NCBI GenBank assembly: GCA_002410555.1
Contig: DHSR01000033.1
Span: 880-64,879 of the forward strand
Direction: 5' to 3'
DNA: 64,000 nt
DNA from: Bacteroidales bacterium UBA5281
GTDB taxonomy: Bacteria; Bacteroidota; Bacteroidia; Bacteroidales; Lentimicrobiaceae
Part shown: positions 1 through 9,398 of the stretch, piece by piece
Numbering within the stretch: the first letter of the stretch is position 1
Layout: each line of letters opens with the position of its first letter
Program-made: the position numbers and the translations under genes
The notes under the pieces: model-generated
What the model was told of the DNA's origin: nothing
The model's input: only the letters and a program-made list of their open reading frames with translations
Database searches by the model: none

Positions 1-27
1 CAACGTCTCAACAAATCAACAAACCCA

Positions 28-65
28 CAGATTACAGATCACAGATCACAGATCACAGATCACAG
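28..65. repeat. heptanucleotide tandem repeat (CAGATCA)
   Basis: Five perfect or near-perfect copies of the 7-mer CAGATCA (the first is CAGATTA) followed by a partial CAG. It lies in the non-coding start of the window, downstream of the minus-strand gene ending at 102. The reverse complement of this unit (TGATCTG) is the unit of the longer repeat at 55291-55370, so the two belong to one repeat family. No function can be read from it. Confidence 0.85.
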
Positions 66-101
66 TAAACGCAGCTCCAAATGATAGAATATGTATACCG
101 A

Positions 102-1622
102 TTAATCCTTTATGAATCTGGCTGAGGCCAAACGATGGTGTTGATGAAAGGTAATGAAATAGAACCCACTGTTTAAATGCTCAATGTTCACATTTGCCCG
201 TTTATTTCTCAGATTGATGCTGCCGGTACGAATGGTTTTGCCTTCCATGGAACTGATGGTGAAAAACAGATCCCCATCCTGCCAGTCGAGGTCTACCCCC
301 AACCATGCTCCGGCTGGGTTTGGATATACCCTGGCTGTTTCAGGCCTGCGTTCATTTAAGCCATTGCACAATTGAAAGCCAACGGTTATTTCATCCCATG
401 CCGCGCACTGTCCCAGCGAAAACTCAACCCGGATGGTGGCTTGGCCAAGACCTATGCCCGTTGAATCAATGTTAAAGGTACCTGATTGCGAAATAAGCAC
501 ACCGTTAACATACCATTTAAGTTCATCGTAAATCACCGGAGCGGTGAATGTAAGGCTGTGTTCAGCGCAGATAAGGGTATCGGAACCCAGTTTAATCTGT
601 GGAAAAGGGATTACGTTTATGGTGATTTCATCCATCATAAAACGCATCTCGCTGTCCATAACACCCACGACATAAGTAGTGGTTTCTGAAGGAGATACGG
701 TAATGGAAGCTGAGGTGTCTCCTGTGCTCCAGGTATAAGTATAGGGAGGTGTGCCACCACTAACTGCCGGGGAAAGTTCAACTTCTTCGCCTTCACATAT
801 TTCCATATCAGCACCCAGATCAACCACCAGTGTGTTGAAGTTTTCAATGCGATCAGGATAGGTGATGGTTTGTATGCCTTCTTCCACGGAAATACTCATC
901 ACCGGCAAGCTCATATTGTTTGCAATCCATTGATATTCAATTATATTTCTGAATATTGGTGTACCCATCTGGAGTGAGTCCAGGTAAAGACTATCCGCTT
1001 CAAATATCGTTGATTTCACCCGGAGTACATCAAATGTCCCAAGTGGCGTTGTAATTTGCCCCCAGCCATCTACTTCATTCACCCGATTGCGCTCTATACT
1101 AAAATAACCCAGTCCTGGGAATTGAATACTGTACACCGATAAACTCGAATCTTTAGGAGAATCATTGGTCAGGGGGAATTTATACAGCGATTCCGGCTGA
1201 TTGAATTTCATAGGTACCGGAATACCGGATATGGTTACGGCATAGCCGGGACGAACATAACTCTCAGCAGTTGCTTTAAAAAATTCATAAGCATCGGTCA
1301 TTTGAAACTGAGCCAGGAAATCCAGTGCATCGATGGGAGTAGCCAGATTGGCTGTAGCTGGATTGAATACGATTTGATAAAAAAATGGGGTCGAAGTGGG
1401 ACTTACAAAAGAGACTACACGTTGGCTTACCGGAGTCAGCTCCGAAAAATCCCAGGTGTAATTTTCACCGGTCAGTGCCGGGTCTGTTTGTGTAGTTAGC
1501 GCAGTGCTAACCCTAATGGTATCGCCAATGGCGGGCATATCATCACGGGAAACCGTAATTTGGGCATAGGCTGTCGCAAGAACGGAACAACAAAGAATGA
1601 AGGAAAGTAAAGTTTTTCTCAT
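102..1622 (-). CDS. T9SS-sorted secreted protein with SprB-like/PKD-like segment
   Basis: 506-residue secreted protein. It begins with a clear Sec signal peptide (MRKTLLSF, hydrophobic core, AYAQ cleavage region). The middle contains a segment typical of SprB/PKD-like adhesin repeats, with PPYTYTWSTGDTSASITV at about 295-312. The last ~75 residues form a type A T9SS sorting domain, recognised by VYPNPAGAWLGVDL and a final short beta-strand pattern. In Bacteroidota such tails direct export through the outer membrane by the type IX system and anchoring on the surface. No enzymatic domain is recognisable, so the substrate or ligand is unknown. It is the last gene before TamB on the same strand, 61 bp away, and probably has its own promoter. 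Confidence 0.85.
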   Translation of the reverse strand: MRKTLLSFILCCSVLATAYAQITVSRDDMPAIGDTIRVSTALTTQTDPALTGENYTWDFSELTPVSQRVVSFVSPTSTPFFYQIVFNPATANLATPIDALDFLAQFQMTDAYEFFKATAESYVRPGYAVTISGIPVPMKFNQPESLYKFPLTNDSPKDSSLSVYSIQFPGLGYFSIERNRVNEVDGWGQITTPLGTFDVLRVKSTIFEADSLYLDSLQMGTPIFRNIIEYQWIANNMSLPVMSISVEEGIQTITYPDRIENFNTLVVDLGADMEICEGEEVELSPAVSGGTPPYTYTWSTGDTSASITVSPSETTTYVVGVMDSEMRFMMDEITINVIPFPQIKLGSDTLICAEHSLTFTAPVIYDELKWYVNGVLISQSGTFNIDSTGIGLGQATIRVEFSLGQCAAWDEITVGFQLCNGLNERRPETARVYPNPAGAWLGVDLDWQDGDLFFTISSMEGKTIRTGSINLRNKRANVNIEHLNSGFYFITFHQHHRLASARFIKD

Positions 1623-1683
1623 GGTGGTTGGATTTAATCAGGGTTAAGCAATAAAGCCGGTGAAAACAATACAAATTTAGTAT

Positions 1684-4600
1684 TTATTTGTTCTTTTTAC
1701 GTTTTCGCCGGAAAATTTCGTTAAACCGGTCGAATTCGTAGCGGTAATAAATACCAATGCCTTGTTTGTATGGCGTGTTGAAAGAAGTAATTTCAAAAGG
1801 ATTGTTTGACTTATTGAAGGCTTTGATTCTAAACCGTCCGTCGCGGGTTATTTTTACGTCAATGGTAACATCTCCCACTATGTTGGATGTGTTTTGGGTA
1901 GTGCCGGTATTCATCATACCAAAGCTGCCGTCAATGGTTACCCAATCTTCAAACAAATGCGTAGAAAGCGCCACTTCGAGTGCTTCCGTTGAAAGGGCAT
2001 CGCCTGAGCGATAATTTACTCCTATGTCTACATCATCGCTGATCTGGGAAAGCATATTGCTGAGCTGATTGGCAATAACTTCAATGGAAGAAGAGCCTAC
2101 ACTGCCGGCCAGGCTGGGATTCCCACTAAAGCTGAATGACTTAAGCAGCAATAGCGATACCATTTGTTGGGTCATGGCCACTTCATTGGTGGTGTCAATG
2201 GCTGAAAACACCCTTTGTTTGAGGGTTTCTTCCGCATCGGGAAGGCGAATACTGAAACCAATGTCAGGATTATACAAATTATTGCGAAGTTGAATGATAC
2301 ATTCTACAGGAATGGTTCTGCCTTCGTATTCTTCTATGCCCGCCAGTTCCGGAATCCCCTTGAGTGCTGCACGCACTTTATAAACTGCGTTCACGTTGAT
2401 ATCGGCTTCGTAAGGACTGCCTCTAAAGGTGATTTTACCGCCCGGTGAAATGGTAAAAACGCGGTTTAGGATATTTTGCAGGGTGAACAGAAAGGTACCC
2501 TGGGTTATAATGTATTGGCCGAACATCAATACGTCTCCGTCTTTGGTCACCCTCAACTGCAAGTTGCCATTGCCCACACCTCTGATGTTTCCAATGTTTT
2601 CGGGCAGAAATAACTGAATACTTGCGTCGGGGGTTACATCCAAAAACATATCCAGGTCAATGCCTGAAATTTCGGGTTCAAAAGGCAGTACCCCGGGTGT
2701 GGTTTGACCGGGATTGACAAACCGGATGTATTCACTTTCAGTGGCCTGAATGTCAAGATTAATGGGGATGAAAATTTTGGTATTTTTCTCTGATCTGACT
2801 CTGATATTCATAAGTAAATCGTCAAAAGGGCCCTTAATACTCACATGGCCACTTCCAAAAGCCGAACCGTAAAACACTTCATTTTGCTTAAAATTAGTGT
2901 TTAATCCAGCAATCCCGTCAGCATTAATGTTAAGCTCAATCTCAGGTTTTACAAAGTAACGGTGTCGCAATTTAAAACTACCTGTGGCCGTATTGCCAAG
3001 TGAATCATTGATGGTGATGTTGGACGCTGAAATCATTTCAGGTTCAATTTTTACACGGTCGGCAAGAGAATAGGTTACATTCAGATAGTCAATTTTCATC
3101 TCTGTTCGTATCAGATCAAGGTAACCTTCAAATACGGGCTTGTCAAATTTACCCGTCATGGTGAAAAAACCGCTCGCATAACCTTTAAGATTTGAGGCGA
3201 AACTCGACACAAATGGGTTCAGGGTAGACAAATTATAATTGCGGGTTTCAATGTTCAGGTTGTAATTGTTTTTAGCTTCTGATGAAGTGAAAATGGTGCC
3301 GCTGGCTCTAAAGGGGATGTGCCGGGCAATATTTCCCTGGTATATAATATTAAGGTCTAAGTCAATACCTGCTTTTTCATCGTTCCATTGTGCAAGTATT
3401 TGCGCATCTCCTAACGTTTGTTTGTTAAAAGCAAATTGCTTTACCATGAGATTGGCAGTTAATTTCCGGGTTTTGTAAGCGTCACTTAAATTTAAAGAAC
3501 CATCGAGGCTACCATCGAAATCTAATCCGTCAGGCTTTAATAGCAGGTCCACGTTCGATACATTCAGATCATCAAAAAAGAGTGAAATTTTGTCATCCGC
3601 TTTTTCTGAAATTTTTCCTTTGATTTTTAACTGTTGATCCAGACCTGCGATCTCTAATCCCTCCACATTGATAGCTGTAGAGTCTATGGTAAGTTTGCCC
3701 TGCTGCCTTATGGCGAAGCTGGAATCATTTATCCTGATGGTAGTCGGATCTACCCTCACATTGATAACGGGGGGTTGCTCGAAATGCAGATTTCCCGAAA
3801 TTTTTCCCGAATTTTTATTGCCTGTTTCCGTGTCCTTCCAGGTAACTGCATAGGTTATGCTGTCGCCTTCGAGTGTAGTGCGGATCTTGAATTGATCCAG
3901 TCCAAGTTCGGGGATGTCTTCTGATTCCACCCCTTCTTTTATGATGATTGAAGAGGCGCCGGTATTGAGTACAAGCTCAGTGCCCGCATTTTGTGCCTGA
4001 ACATACCAGTCGTATATTTTTATACCCTGGTAAATGATCAGGCTGGCATCTCCCTTAAGATTAACAATCGAATTGGCGGAGTTGAAGTTGCCAAAAAGCA
4101 GGGTTTCGGATTTTAATTCCAGATCAGGAATAAACAGGTGGGTGATGTCGTTCACATCCTTCACCCGCAGGCTGTAATCAAATTTCTGTGCCCGGCTCAG
4201 TTGCAGCATTTTTACTTCTGCCGGACGATAGGAGGGGAGATAAGTATTCAGAATATTGATTACGGAAGAATAAAAATCGGTAAAAGCGTAATCGCCGGTA
4301 ACCTCAGCATCGGCAAAATCAGACTGTAAACGAATGGTCTTGATTTCAGGGATGGTTTGCCTGATGCTCAACAATACCTGTTCCACCGGATAGTGTTCTC
4401 CCTTTTCGTAATATACCGTGTTTAAAAATTTAAGTGATCCCAGAATATTATCAATGTTGGTTCCACTGAAATTCAAATCCATATGCGTAGATATCATCGA
4501 AGAAGTATCACGATTCCATAGATTGAGCTGACTTAACCTGGCATCTGTCAGATCGGCCCTGAAATTAAACAAGGGGAGTTTCCCTGAGAAATCAAGCAAC

Positions 4601-6090
4601 CCATCAAATTCGAGTTTTACCAGTTCATCATTAATATTCAAACGCCCGTTAAATTCCCGGTTTTGTAACTGTCCGTTGAGGCTTATATCATTGAATTCAT
4701 TCCCTTTAAACTGCAACTTGTCAGAATGAGCATTCAAATTTATATTTATTGAATCTTGATAAAATATTCCATTAATTTCTGCATTTAAATTCAATGCGCC
4801 CAGATATTCGCTGGCATTAAGACTTCTACCCAGATACCAGTCTTTAAGATCGAGATGGCCTTCGGCAGCCAGTGCACGGTTAGGCTGAGACTTTAAACTG
4901 AGGTCGGTATTTATCTTTCCTGTTTCAGTGGTAAACGTGGCTGAGGACACAAAATCGGTGATAAATCCGGTAAAAAACCCACGGATTCTGATGTTGCCCA
5001 GATTCTTTATTTGTTCGGGAATGATCAGTGGCTTATTGCCGGGCAGCCTGATGGCCGTCAAATCATAATAGTTGGATTGAAAGTCTTTTACCCGTATATC
5101 AATGAAGGTTTCATTAAAGTCAGGCAATCCATTCATACTTACACTTCCTTCAAACCAGGTATTGCGTAAAATGTACAGTTTTAATTTTTTTATCGTCAGC
5201 GAAGATACTGTACCTCTTACCTGACCATCAATCTCTACTGTTTCATGAATTTGGCTAAGTTCCGGGGCGAAATAACCAATATCCGAGAGTAATATTTTGC
5301 TGTTTTTAATATCACTTTGCATCAAAACACTGTCGGTAAAGTGTTGGTAGGCTCCGAAATTCCTATGGCTGAATTTGAGATCCATACTGATGTCGCTGCC
5401 TTCGGTTATGATATGTAGCTTGTTGGCAACAATGGAATCAGAACTTACCTTCAGAAAAGTTGAAAAATCTTTGAGTATGAAACCTGATTGTTCCTGAAAT
5501 GACAATTGGTGTATCCTGGCCGAGAGGCTGTCATTCTTTATCACCAGTTTACGTACCGACAGGTTTAATCCGCTCAGCATCAAATGATCATAATCCAGGC
5601 CTGCCTCTTTTTTGGCAGTGGTTTGATTGTTATATAGAAATGAAGAGTTTTTAACGGTTATGCCCGAAAAACCTAGTTCCCAGGGAAGAAAAGGTTTTTG
5701 TGAAGAAGCCGTGTCAGGCCCGGCAAAATAATCCGTGATAAAGGCGTAATTCATCAGGCTGTCCTCAGCATAACGAACCATTCGGATGTGCGCATTGTTG
5801 AGTTCTATATTGTATATCCCGATAAATTTCCGGCGAAGACTGAGTTTGCCAATATTTATTTTTATGGCTTCAGCATCCAAAACCGGATTGCCCCGCTGAT
5901 CGTCAATAGCTACACCTTCCAGCTTAAACTTCATAAACCAGGAGATGTCCAGTCCGCTAACCACAACCCGTGTATGCAGTTCGTCCGACAGATAAGCGGC
6001 AGCCATCCGGGCTACGCGGCTCTGAACATAAGAGGAACGAAACAGCCCATACAAGCCGGTAAGTGTTACCAGCAGCAGTAACAAAGTCAA
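1684..6090 (-). CDS. tamB: TamB-like translocation/assembly module protein (DUF490)
   Basis: 1468 residues with one N-terminal membrane anchor (run of Leu/Val after the start) followed by very long beta-rich repeats and a C-terminal DUF490/TamB domain. The final ~400 residues contain the conserved FTLQNILNRVFTI and GGKITFRGSPYEADINV-type segments. TamB proteins span the periplasm and take part in outer membrane protein assembly or phospholipid transport. In Bacteroidota this gene is commonly divergent from tsaD, as here. Start codon: no ATG is available. The given start is TTG at 6090; an ATT at 6117 would give an N-terminus I-K-K-T-L-Y-I-T-G that looks like a normal basic signal anchor, and an in-frame TAA lies just upstream. 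The true start is therefore probably ATT (6117) or TTG (6090). Confidence 0.88.
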   Translation of the reverse strand: MTLLLLLVTLTGLYGLFRSSYVQSRVARMAAAYLSDELHTRVVVSGLDISWFMKFKLEGVAIDDQRGNPVLDAEAIKINIGKLSLRRKFIGIYNIELNNAHIRMVRYAEDSLMNYAFITDYFAGPDTASSQKPFLPWELGFSGITVKNSSFLYNNQTTAKKEAGLDYDHLMLSGLNLSVRKLVIKNDSLSARIHQLSFQEQSGFILKDFSTFLKVSSDSIVANKLHIITEGSDISMDLKFSHRNFGAYQHFTDSVLMQSDIKNSKILLSDIGYFAPELSQIHETVEIDGQVRGTVSSLTIKKLKLYILRNTWFEGSVSMNGLPDFNETFIDIRVKDFQSNYYDLTAIRLPGNKPLIIPEQIKNLGNIRIRGFFTGFITDFVSSATFTTETGKINTDLSLKSQPNRALAAEGHLDLKDWYLGRSLNASEYLGALNLNAEINGIFYQDSININLNAHSDKLQFKGNEFNDISLNGQLQNREFNGRLNINDELVKLEFDGLLDFSGKLPLFNFRADLTDARLSQLNLWNRDTSSMISTHMDLNFSGTNIDNILGSLKFLNTVYYEKGEHYPVEQVLLSIRQTIPEIKTIRLQSDFADAEVTGDYAFTDFYSSVINILNTYLPSYRPAEVKMLQLSRAQKFDYSLRVKDVNDITHLFIPDLELKSETLLFGNFNSANSIVNLKGDASLIIYQGIKIYDWYVQAQNAGTELVLNTGASSIIIKEGVESEDIPELGLDQFKIRTTLEGDSITYAVTWKDTETGNKNSGKISGNLHFEQPPVINVRVDPTTIRINDSSFAIRQQGKLTIDSTAINVEGLEIAGLDQQLKIKGKISEKADDKISLFFDDLNVSNVDLLLKPDGLDFDGSLDGSLNLSDAYKTRKLTANLMVKQFAFNKQTLGDAQILAQWNDEKAGIDLDLNIIYQGNIARHIPFRASGTIFTSSEAKNNYNLNIETRNYNLSTLNPFVSSFASNLKGYASGFFTMTGKFDKPVFEGYLDLIRTEMKIDYLNVTYSLADRVKIEPEMISASNITINDSLGNTATGSFKLRHRYFVKPEIELNINADGIAGLNTNFKQNEVFYGSAFGSGHVSIKGPFDDLLMNIRVRSEKNTKIFIPINLDIQATESEYIRFVNPGQTTPGVLPFEPEISGIDLDMFLDVTPDASIQLFLPENIGNIRGVGNGNLQLRVTKDGDVLMFGQYIITQGTFLFTLQNILNRVFTISPGGKITFRGSPYEADINVNAVYKVRAALKGIPELAGIEEYEGRTIPVECIIQLRNNLYNPDIGFSIRLPDAEETLKQRVFSAIDTTNEVAMTQQMVSLLLLKSFSFSGNPSLAGSVGSSSIEVIANQLSNMLSQISDDVDIGVNYRSGDALSTEALEVALSTHLFEDWVTIDGSFGMMNTGTTQNTSNIVGDVTIDVKITRDGRFRIKAFNKSNNPFEITSFNTPYKQGIGIYYRYEFDRFNEIFRRKRKKNK

Positions 6091-6117
6091 ACCGGTTATA
6101 TATAATGTCTTTTTAAT

Positions 6118-6498
6118 GGTGCGGCAAGTTAGGGCTGATTACTCCAAAATGACTATCAGCCGGGGTTTAACCTGCAAAATTGATAAAAATAGGCTTACCC
6201 TTTGCCAAAATGACAAATTATTTATATAATTGGAAGATTTAGCTACTGCGAAGCCGATCCCGGATAAGCAGCAGCAAAAACGGTGAGAAACCCAAAGGTG
6301 ATTTTTAAAGAACTTAATTTCTCATTACATTGATAATGAATATGGACCTGTATGATACTGAATGGTTAATTCAGCTAACCGTCAAAGGAAAATCATAACT
6401 TACGATCGCTGCTTAATGTTTATCTTTGCCTGCCGGGAAGTCTTCTCTGTTTGCACTTCAAGTGTTTATCAATCTGTACTTTAAACTAAAACTTAAAA
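6118..6498. promoter_or_regulatory. divergent intergenic region tamB/tsaD
   Basis: About 380 bp between two divergent genes, with no additional gene visible. For tsaD a good Bacteroidota -7 element TATCTTTG lies at 6421-6428, about 70 nt before the start codon, but no convincing -33 TTG sits 19-20 nt upstream. The tamB-side promoter could not be identified with confidence. Confidence 0.35.
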
Positions 6499-7521
6499 AT
6501 GTCAGTTTATATTCTAGCCATTGAATCCTCTTGTGACGATACATCTGCAGCGGTATTGCATAATCAGCGGGTATTAAGCAACGTTATAGCCAATCAGCAG
6601 GTGCATGCAGGCTTCGGCGGTGTGGTGCCTGAGCTGGCTTCGCGGGCGCATCAGGCCAACATTATTCCGGTAATTCATCAGGCCATGAAAGATGCCGGTA
6701 TCGAAAAGCAGCAGATTGATGCTATAGCTTTTACCCGTGGGCCGGGACTGCTTGGCTCACTGTTGGTTGGAACCTCCTTTGCCAAATCACTTGCATTGGG
6801 CCTGGGTAAACCGCTTATTGAAGTGGATCATATGCAGGCACATATCCTGGCCCATTTCATTGAAAAGCAAGCGCCCAACAGCAGGTATCCCGGCTTTCCG
6901 TTTCTTTGTCTGACAGTTTCGGGCGGGCACACCCAGATTGTCCGCATTGATGATTATTTTTCCATGCAGGTGATCGGCCAGACCATAGATGATGCCGCCG
7001 GTGAAGCATTTGATAAGGCAGCGAAAATTATGGGTTTGCCTTATCCTGGAGGACCTATGGTTGATAAACTGGGTAAAGAAGGCAACGCAGAAGCTTTTCG
7101 CTTTGCCCGACCGGTGATTGCAGGCCTGGATTATAGTTTCAGCGGACTAAAAACTTCTTTTCTGTATTTTGTTCGCGATCAGCTTAAGTTAAATCCGGAC
7201 TTTATTGAGCAAAACAAGGCTGATTTAAGTGCCTCTATTCAGAAAGCCATAGTGGATACCCTAATGGATAAACTTATGAAAGCGGTAGAGCTTACCGGGA
7301 TCAGGCAGGTGGCAGTGGCAGGCGGGGTATCGGCAAATTCGGTTTTGCGTCAGGCTTTTAGTAATAGGGAAGCTGATGGAGAAATAGAGGCCTTTATTCC
7401 TGAATTCAGATATACCACCGATAATGCCGCTATGATTGGTATAGCGGCTTATTTCAAATATTTAAAACAGGATTTCACTGATCTTTCGGCTGCACCTTAT
7501 TCGCGTTCCACCGCCAGATGA
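6499..7521 (+). CDS. tsaD: tRNA N6-adenosine threonylcarbamoyltransferase TsaD
   Basis: 340 residues, the normal family length. TsaD transfers the threonylcarbamoyl group from TC-AMP to A37 of ANN-decoding tRNAs, acting in the cytoplasm with TsaB and TsaE. Visible family features: N-terminal IESSCDDTSAAV, the metal-binding HMQAH motif at about residues 112-116, SGGHTQIV at about 139-146, and the later AGGVSANSVLR segment with a C-terminal DNAAMI motif. It is a single gene transcribed divergently from tamB and convergent with the next gene, with only 2 bp between the two stop codons. Confidence 0.97.
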   Translation: MSVYILAIESSCDDTSAAVLHNQRVLSNVIANQQVHAGFGGVVPELASRAHQANIIPVIHQAMKDAGIEKQQIDAIAFTRGPGLLGSLLVGTSFAKSLALGLGKPLIEVDHMQAHILAHFIEKQAPNSRYPGFPFLCLTVSGGHTQIVRIDDYFSMQVIGQTIDDAAGEAFDKAAKIMGLPYPGGPMVDKLGKEGNAEAFRFARPVIAGLDYSFSGLKTSFLYFVRDQLKLNPDFIEQNKADLSASIQKAIVDTLMDKLMKAVELTGIRQVAVAGGVSANSVLRQAFSNREADGEIEAFIPEFRYTTDNAAMIGIAAYFKYLKQDFTDLSAAPYSRSTAR

Positions 7522-7523
7522 AA

Positions 7524-8285
7524 TCAATCGTAACGTTTGCCGATACCGAAACTCAGATAGAGGGTAAAGAATAGATTGTTGGGGCTGCGAAATGCCATGG
7601 CAGGTATGGCCTTCGGAAAACCGTCGAGCACCGCCCCGACTTCAAAAGTTTTGGGCCGTTGATTGATGGTGCCGAAATCAACATTTAAACCCACTTTAAC
7701 ATAAGCTCCCGGATAAAATGTAAGTTGATTAAACCCCTTAAAGAAACTGGCCCGGCCATAAATATTGTCAGGGAAATGTTCTTCAGGATCATACCGTTCG
7801 GTTACAATAACATATCGGTAAGCCACATTATCGGGCTTCAGAATATTCAGATATACCGGTTTAGTAAAGCCGGCATTGACACCCCCCGAGTAAAAGAGTC
7901 TTATTTCAACTCCCCCGGAATAAGGCTTTCGGTTAAGCATATGCTGACGCCCGATGCCGGCCCTGAGCATATATACCGCATTTAGTTTTCCGTAAAAGTA
8001 ACTCTTCGTATTGGTGAAAAATTGATTTATGGATTTTATTTCCTTGGCATCTTTCATCTCCAGCAAATTTACTTCCCACATCAGTTTGGTAAAGATGCTC
8101 CGGTTGGTACCTTTACGAAACTCAAGCCCCCAGCCATTGGTATGAATAATGGCACTGCCGGTAAGCTCTTTCCTGAAGAGTAAGTTGTCGCCAATGGTAT
8201 CATAAGTCTCTACCGACTGCGCCCTTAAAGGTGCTGCCAGTTGCGACAAAAACAAAAGGATGGCCGGTATGAACAGATACTTCAT
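7524..8285 (-). CDS. conserved outer-membrane-like beta protein, function unknown
   Basis: 253 residues with a Sec signal peptide (MKYLFIPAILLFLSQ, cleavage after LRAQ). The mature part is rich in alternating aromatic and polar strands, ends in a short strand rather than a classical terminal Phe, and looks like a small outer membrane barrel or barrel-associated protein. No catalytic motif is visible. I recognise the general type as a conserved Bacteroidota hypothetical, not a named family. Convergent with tsaD. Confidence 0.7.
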   Translation of the reverse strand: MKYLFIPAILLFLSQLAAPLRAQSVETYDTIGDNLLFRKELTGSAIIHTNGWGLEFRKGTNRSIFTKLMWEVNLLEMKDAKEIKSINQFFTNTKSYFYGKLNAVYMLRAGIGRQHMLNRKPYSGGVEIRLFYSGGVNAGFTKPVYLNILKPDNVAYRYVIVTERYDPEEHFPDNIYGRASFFKGFNQLTFYPGAYVKVGLNVDFGTINQRPKTFEVGAVLDGFPKAIPAMAFRSPNNLFFTLYLSFGIGKRYD

Positions 8286-8371
8286 GGTGCAAATTTAATT
8301 AAATTGACAATGCCACCCAACAAAAAAAGCCCATGATTGAACACAGGCTGTAAGAAAAGGATAAAATCCTG

Positions 8372-8500
8372 TTAGTGATTGCGTTCTACCCGATATCGGT
8401 TGACTTCGCCATAGGCAGCACATTTCTGGCTCGATTGACAGGCAGTGGCTATCAATCCCAAAGAAATTACTACCAACATTGTAACTACAAATTTTTTCAT
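8372..8500 (-). CDS. small lipoprotein, 42 aa
   Basis: A 42-codon gene. It encodes MKKFVVTMLV, a hydrophobic core, then a lipobox-like IATAC with the acylated Cys at residue 21, giving a mature peptide of about 22 residues with a KCAAYGE segment. Small Bacteroidota lipoproteins ending in a similar K-C-x-A-Y motif are known to me in general terms, but I cannot give a function. It lies alone between the unknown outer membrane protein gene and ung, with 86 bp between its stop codon and the start of the former gene. Confidence 0.65.
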   Translation of the reverse strand: MKKFVVTMLVVISLGLIATACQSSQKCAAYGEVNRYRVERNH

Positions 8501-8611
8501 ACTTTTACCTTGTAATGAACAAATAATGTTTGTGCAGAACCGGTTTGTATATTAACTCAATTACCGGTCAGTTATTGTTTATCTTTATTTAATTAAAAAG
8601 TAATCCTGTAA

Positions 8612-9292
8612 ATGACAGAAATTAATCCTGTAATTGAAGAAAGTTGGAAGAAAGTTTTGGGTGAAGAGTTCGACAAACCTTATTTCCGCGCATTAAAGTC
8701 TTTTCTGGTGGAAGAAAAGCAGCGGGTATTGGTTTATCCTCCGGGTAAAAATATTTTTGAAGCTTTCAACCGAACGCCTTTTCACAACGTAAAAGTAGTT
8801 ATTCTGGGTCAGGATCCATACCACGGTGCCGGTCAGGCCCATGGCTTATGCTTTTCTGTTCCCGGTGGAGTAGCATTTCCGCCCTCGCTTCAAAATATTT
8901 TCCGTGAATTGCAAACCGATCTGGATATTCCATATCCCAAATCGGGCAATTTGTCACGCTGGGCAGATCAGGGGGTACTATTGCTCAACGCTACCCTTAC
9001 GGTCAGGGCCAATCAGGCAGGTTCGCATCAGAAACAGGGCTGGGAGAGCTTTACCGATGGGGCAATACAAAAACTTTCGGAGCAACGCTCAAAACTGGTA
9101 TTTTTACTCTGGGGGAAGTTTGCCCAGAATAAAAAATCGCTTATTGATTTAAGCAGGCATTATGTGCTCGAAGCTCCACATCCCTCTCCCTTAAGTGTTT
9201 ACAGAGGTTTTTTCGGCTGCGCTCATTTTTCAAAAGCCAACCGGCTCCTTGTTGAAAATGGAATTAAACCCATTGACTGGAACCTGCCCTGA
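8612..9292 (+). CDS. ung: uracil-DNA glycosylase
   Basis: 226 residues, standard for family 1 UDG. The enzyme removes uracil from DNA to start base excision repair. Conserved motifs are present: the water-activating GQDPYHG (Asp at about residue 70), [11 protein letters not shown], the kinase-like LLWGKFAQ strand, and the C-terminal [14 protein letters not shown] loop with the catalytic His. A monocistronic layout is likely; the start is preceded by an AT-rich leader. Confidence 0.97.
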   Translation: MTEINPVIEESWKKVLGEEFDKPYFRALKSFLVEEKQRVLVYPPGKNIFEAFNRTPFHNVKVVILGQDPYHGAGQAHGLCFSVPGGVAFPPSLQNIFRELQTDLDIPYPKSGNLSRWADQGVLLLNATLTVRANQAGSHQKQGWESFTDGAIQKLSEQRSKLVFLLWGKFAQNKKSLIDLSRHYVLEAPHPSPLSVYRGFFGCAHFSKANRLLVENGIKPIDWNLP

Positions 9293-9398
9293 TCAGATTT
9301 TTCCATAACATGGAATCCGTTTTTGTGCGTGAATTTTCATAATTGTATTGTTATATCTAATATTTGATATATTTTAGCTCTCGAAAACCAAAACAATA

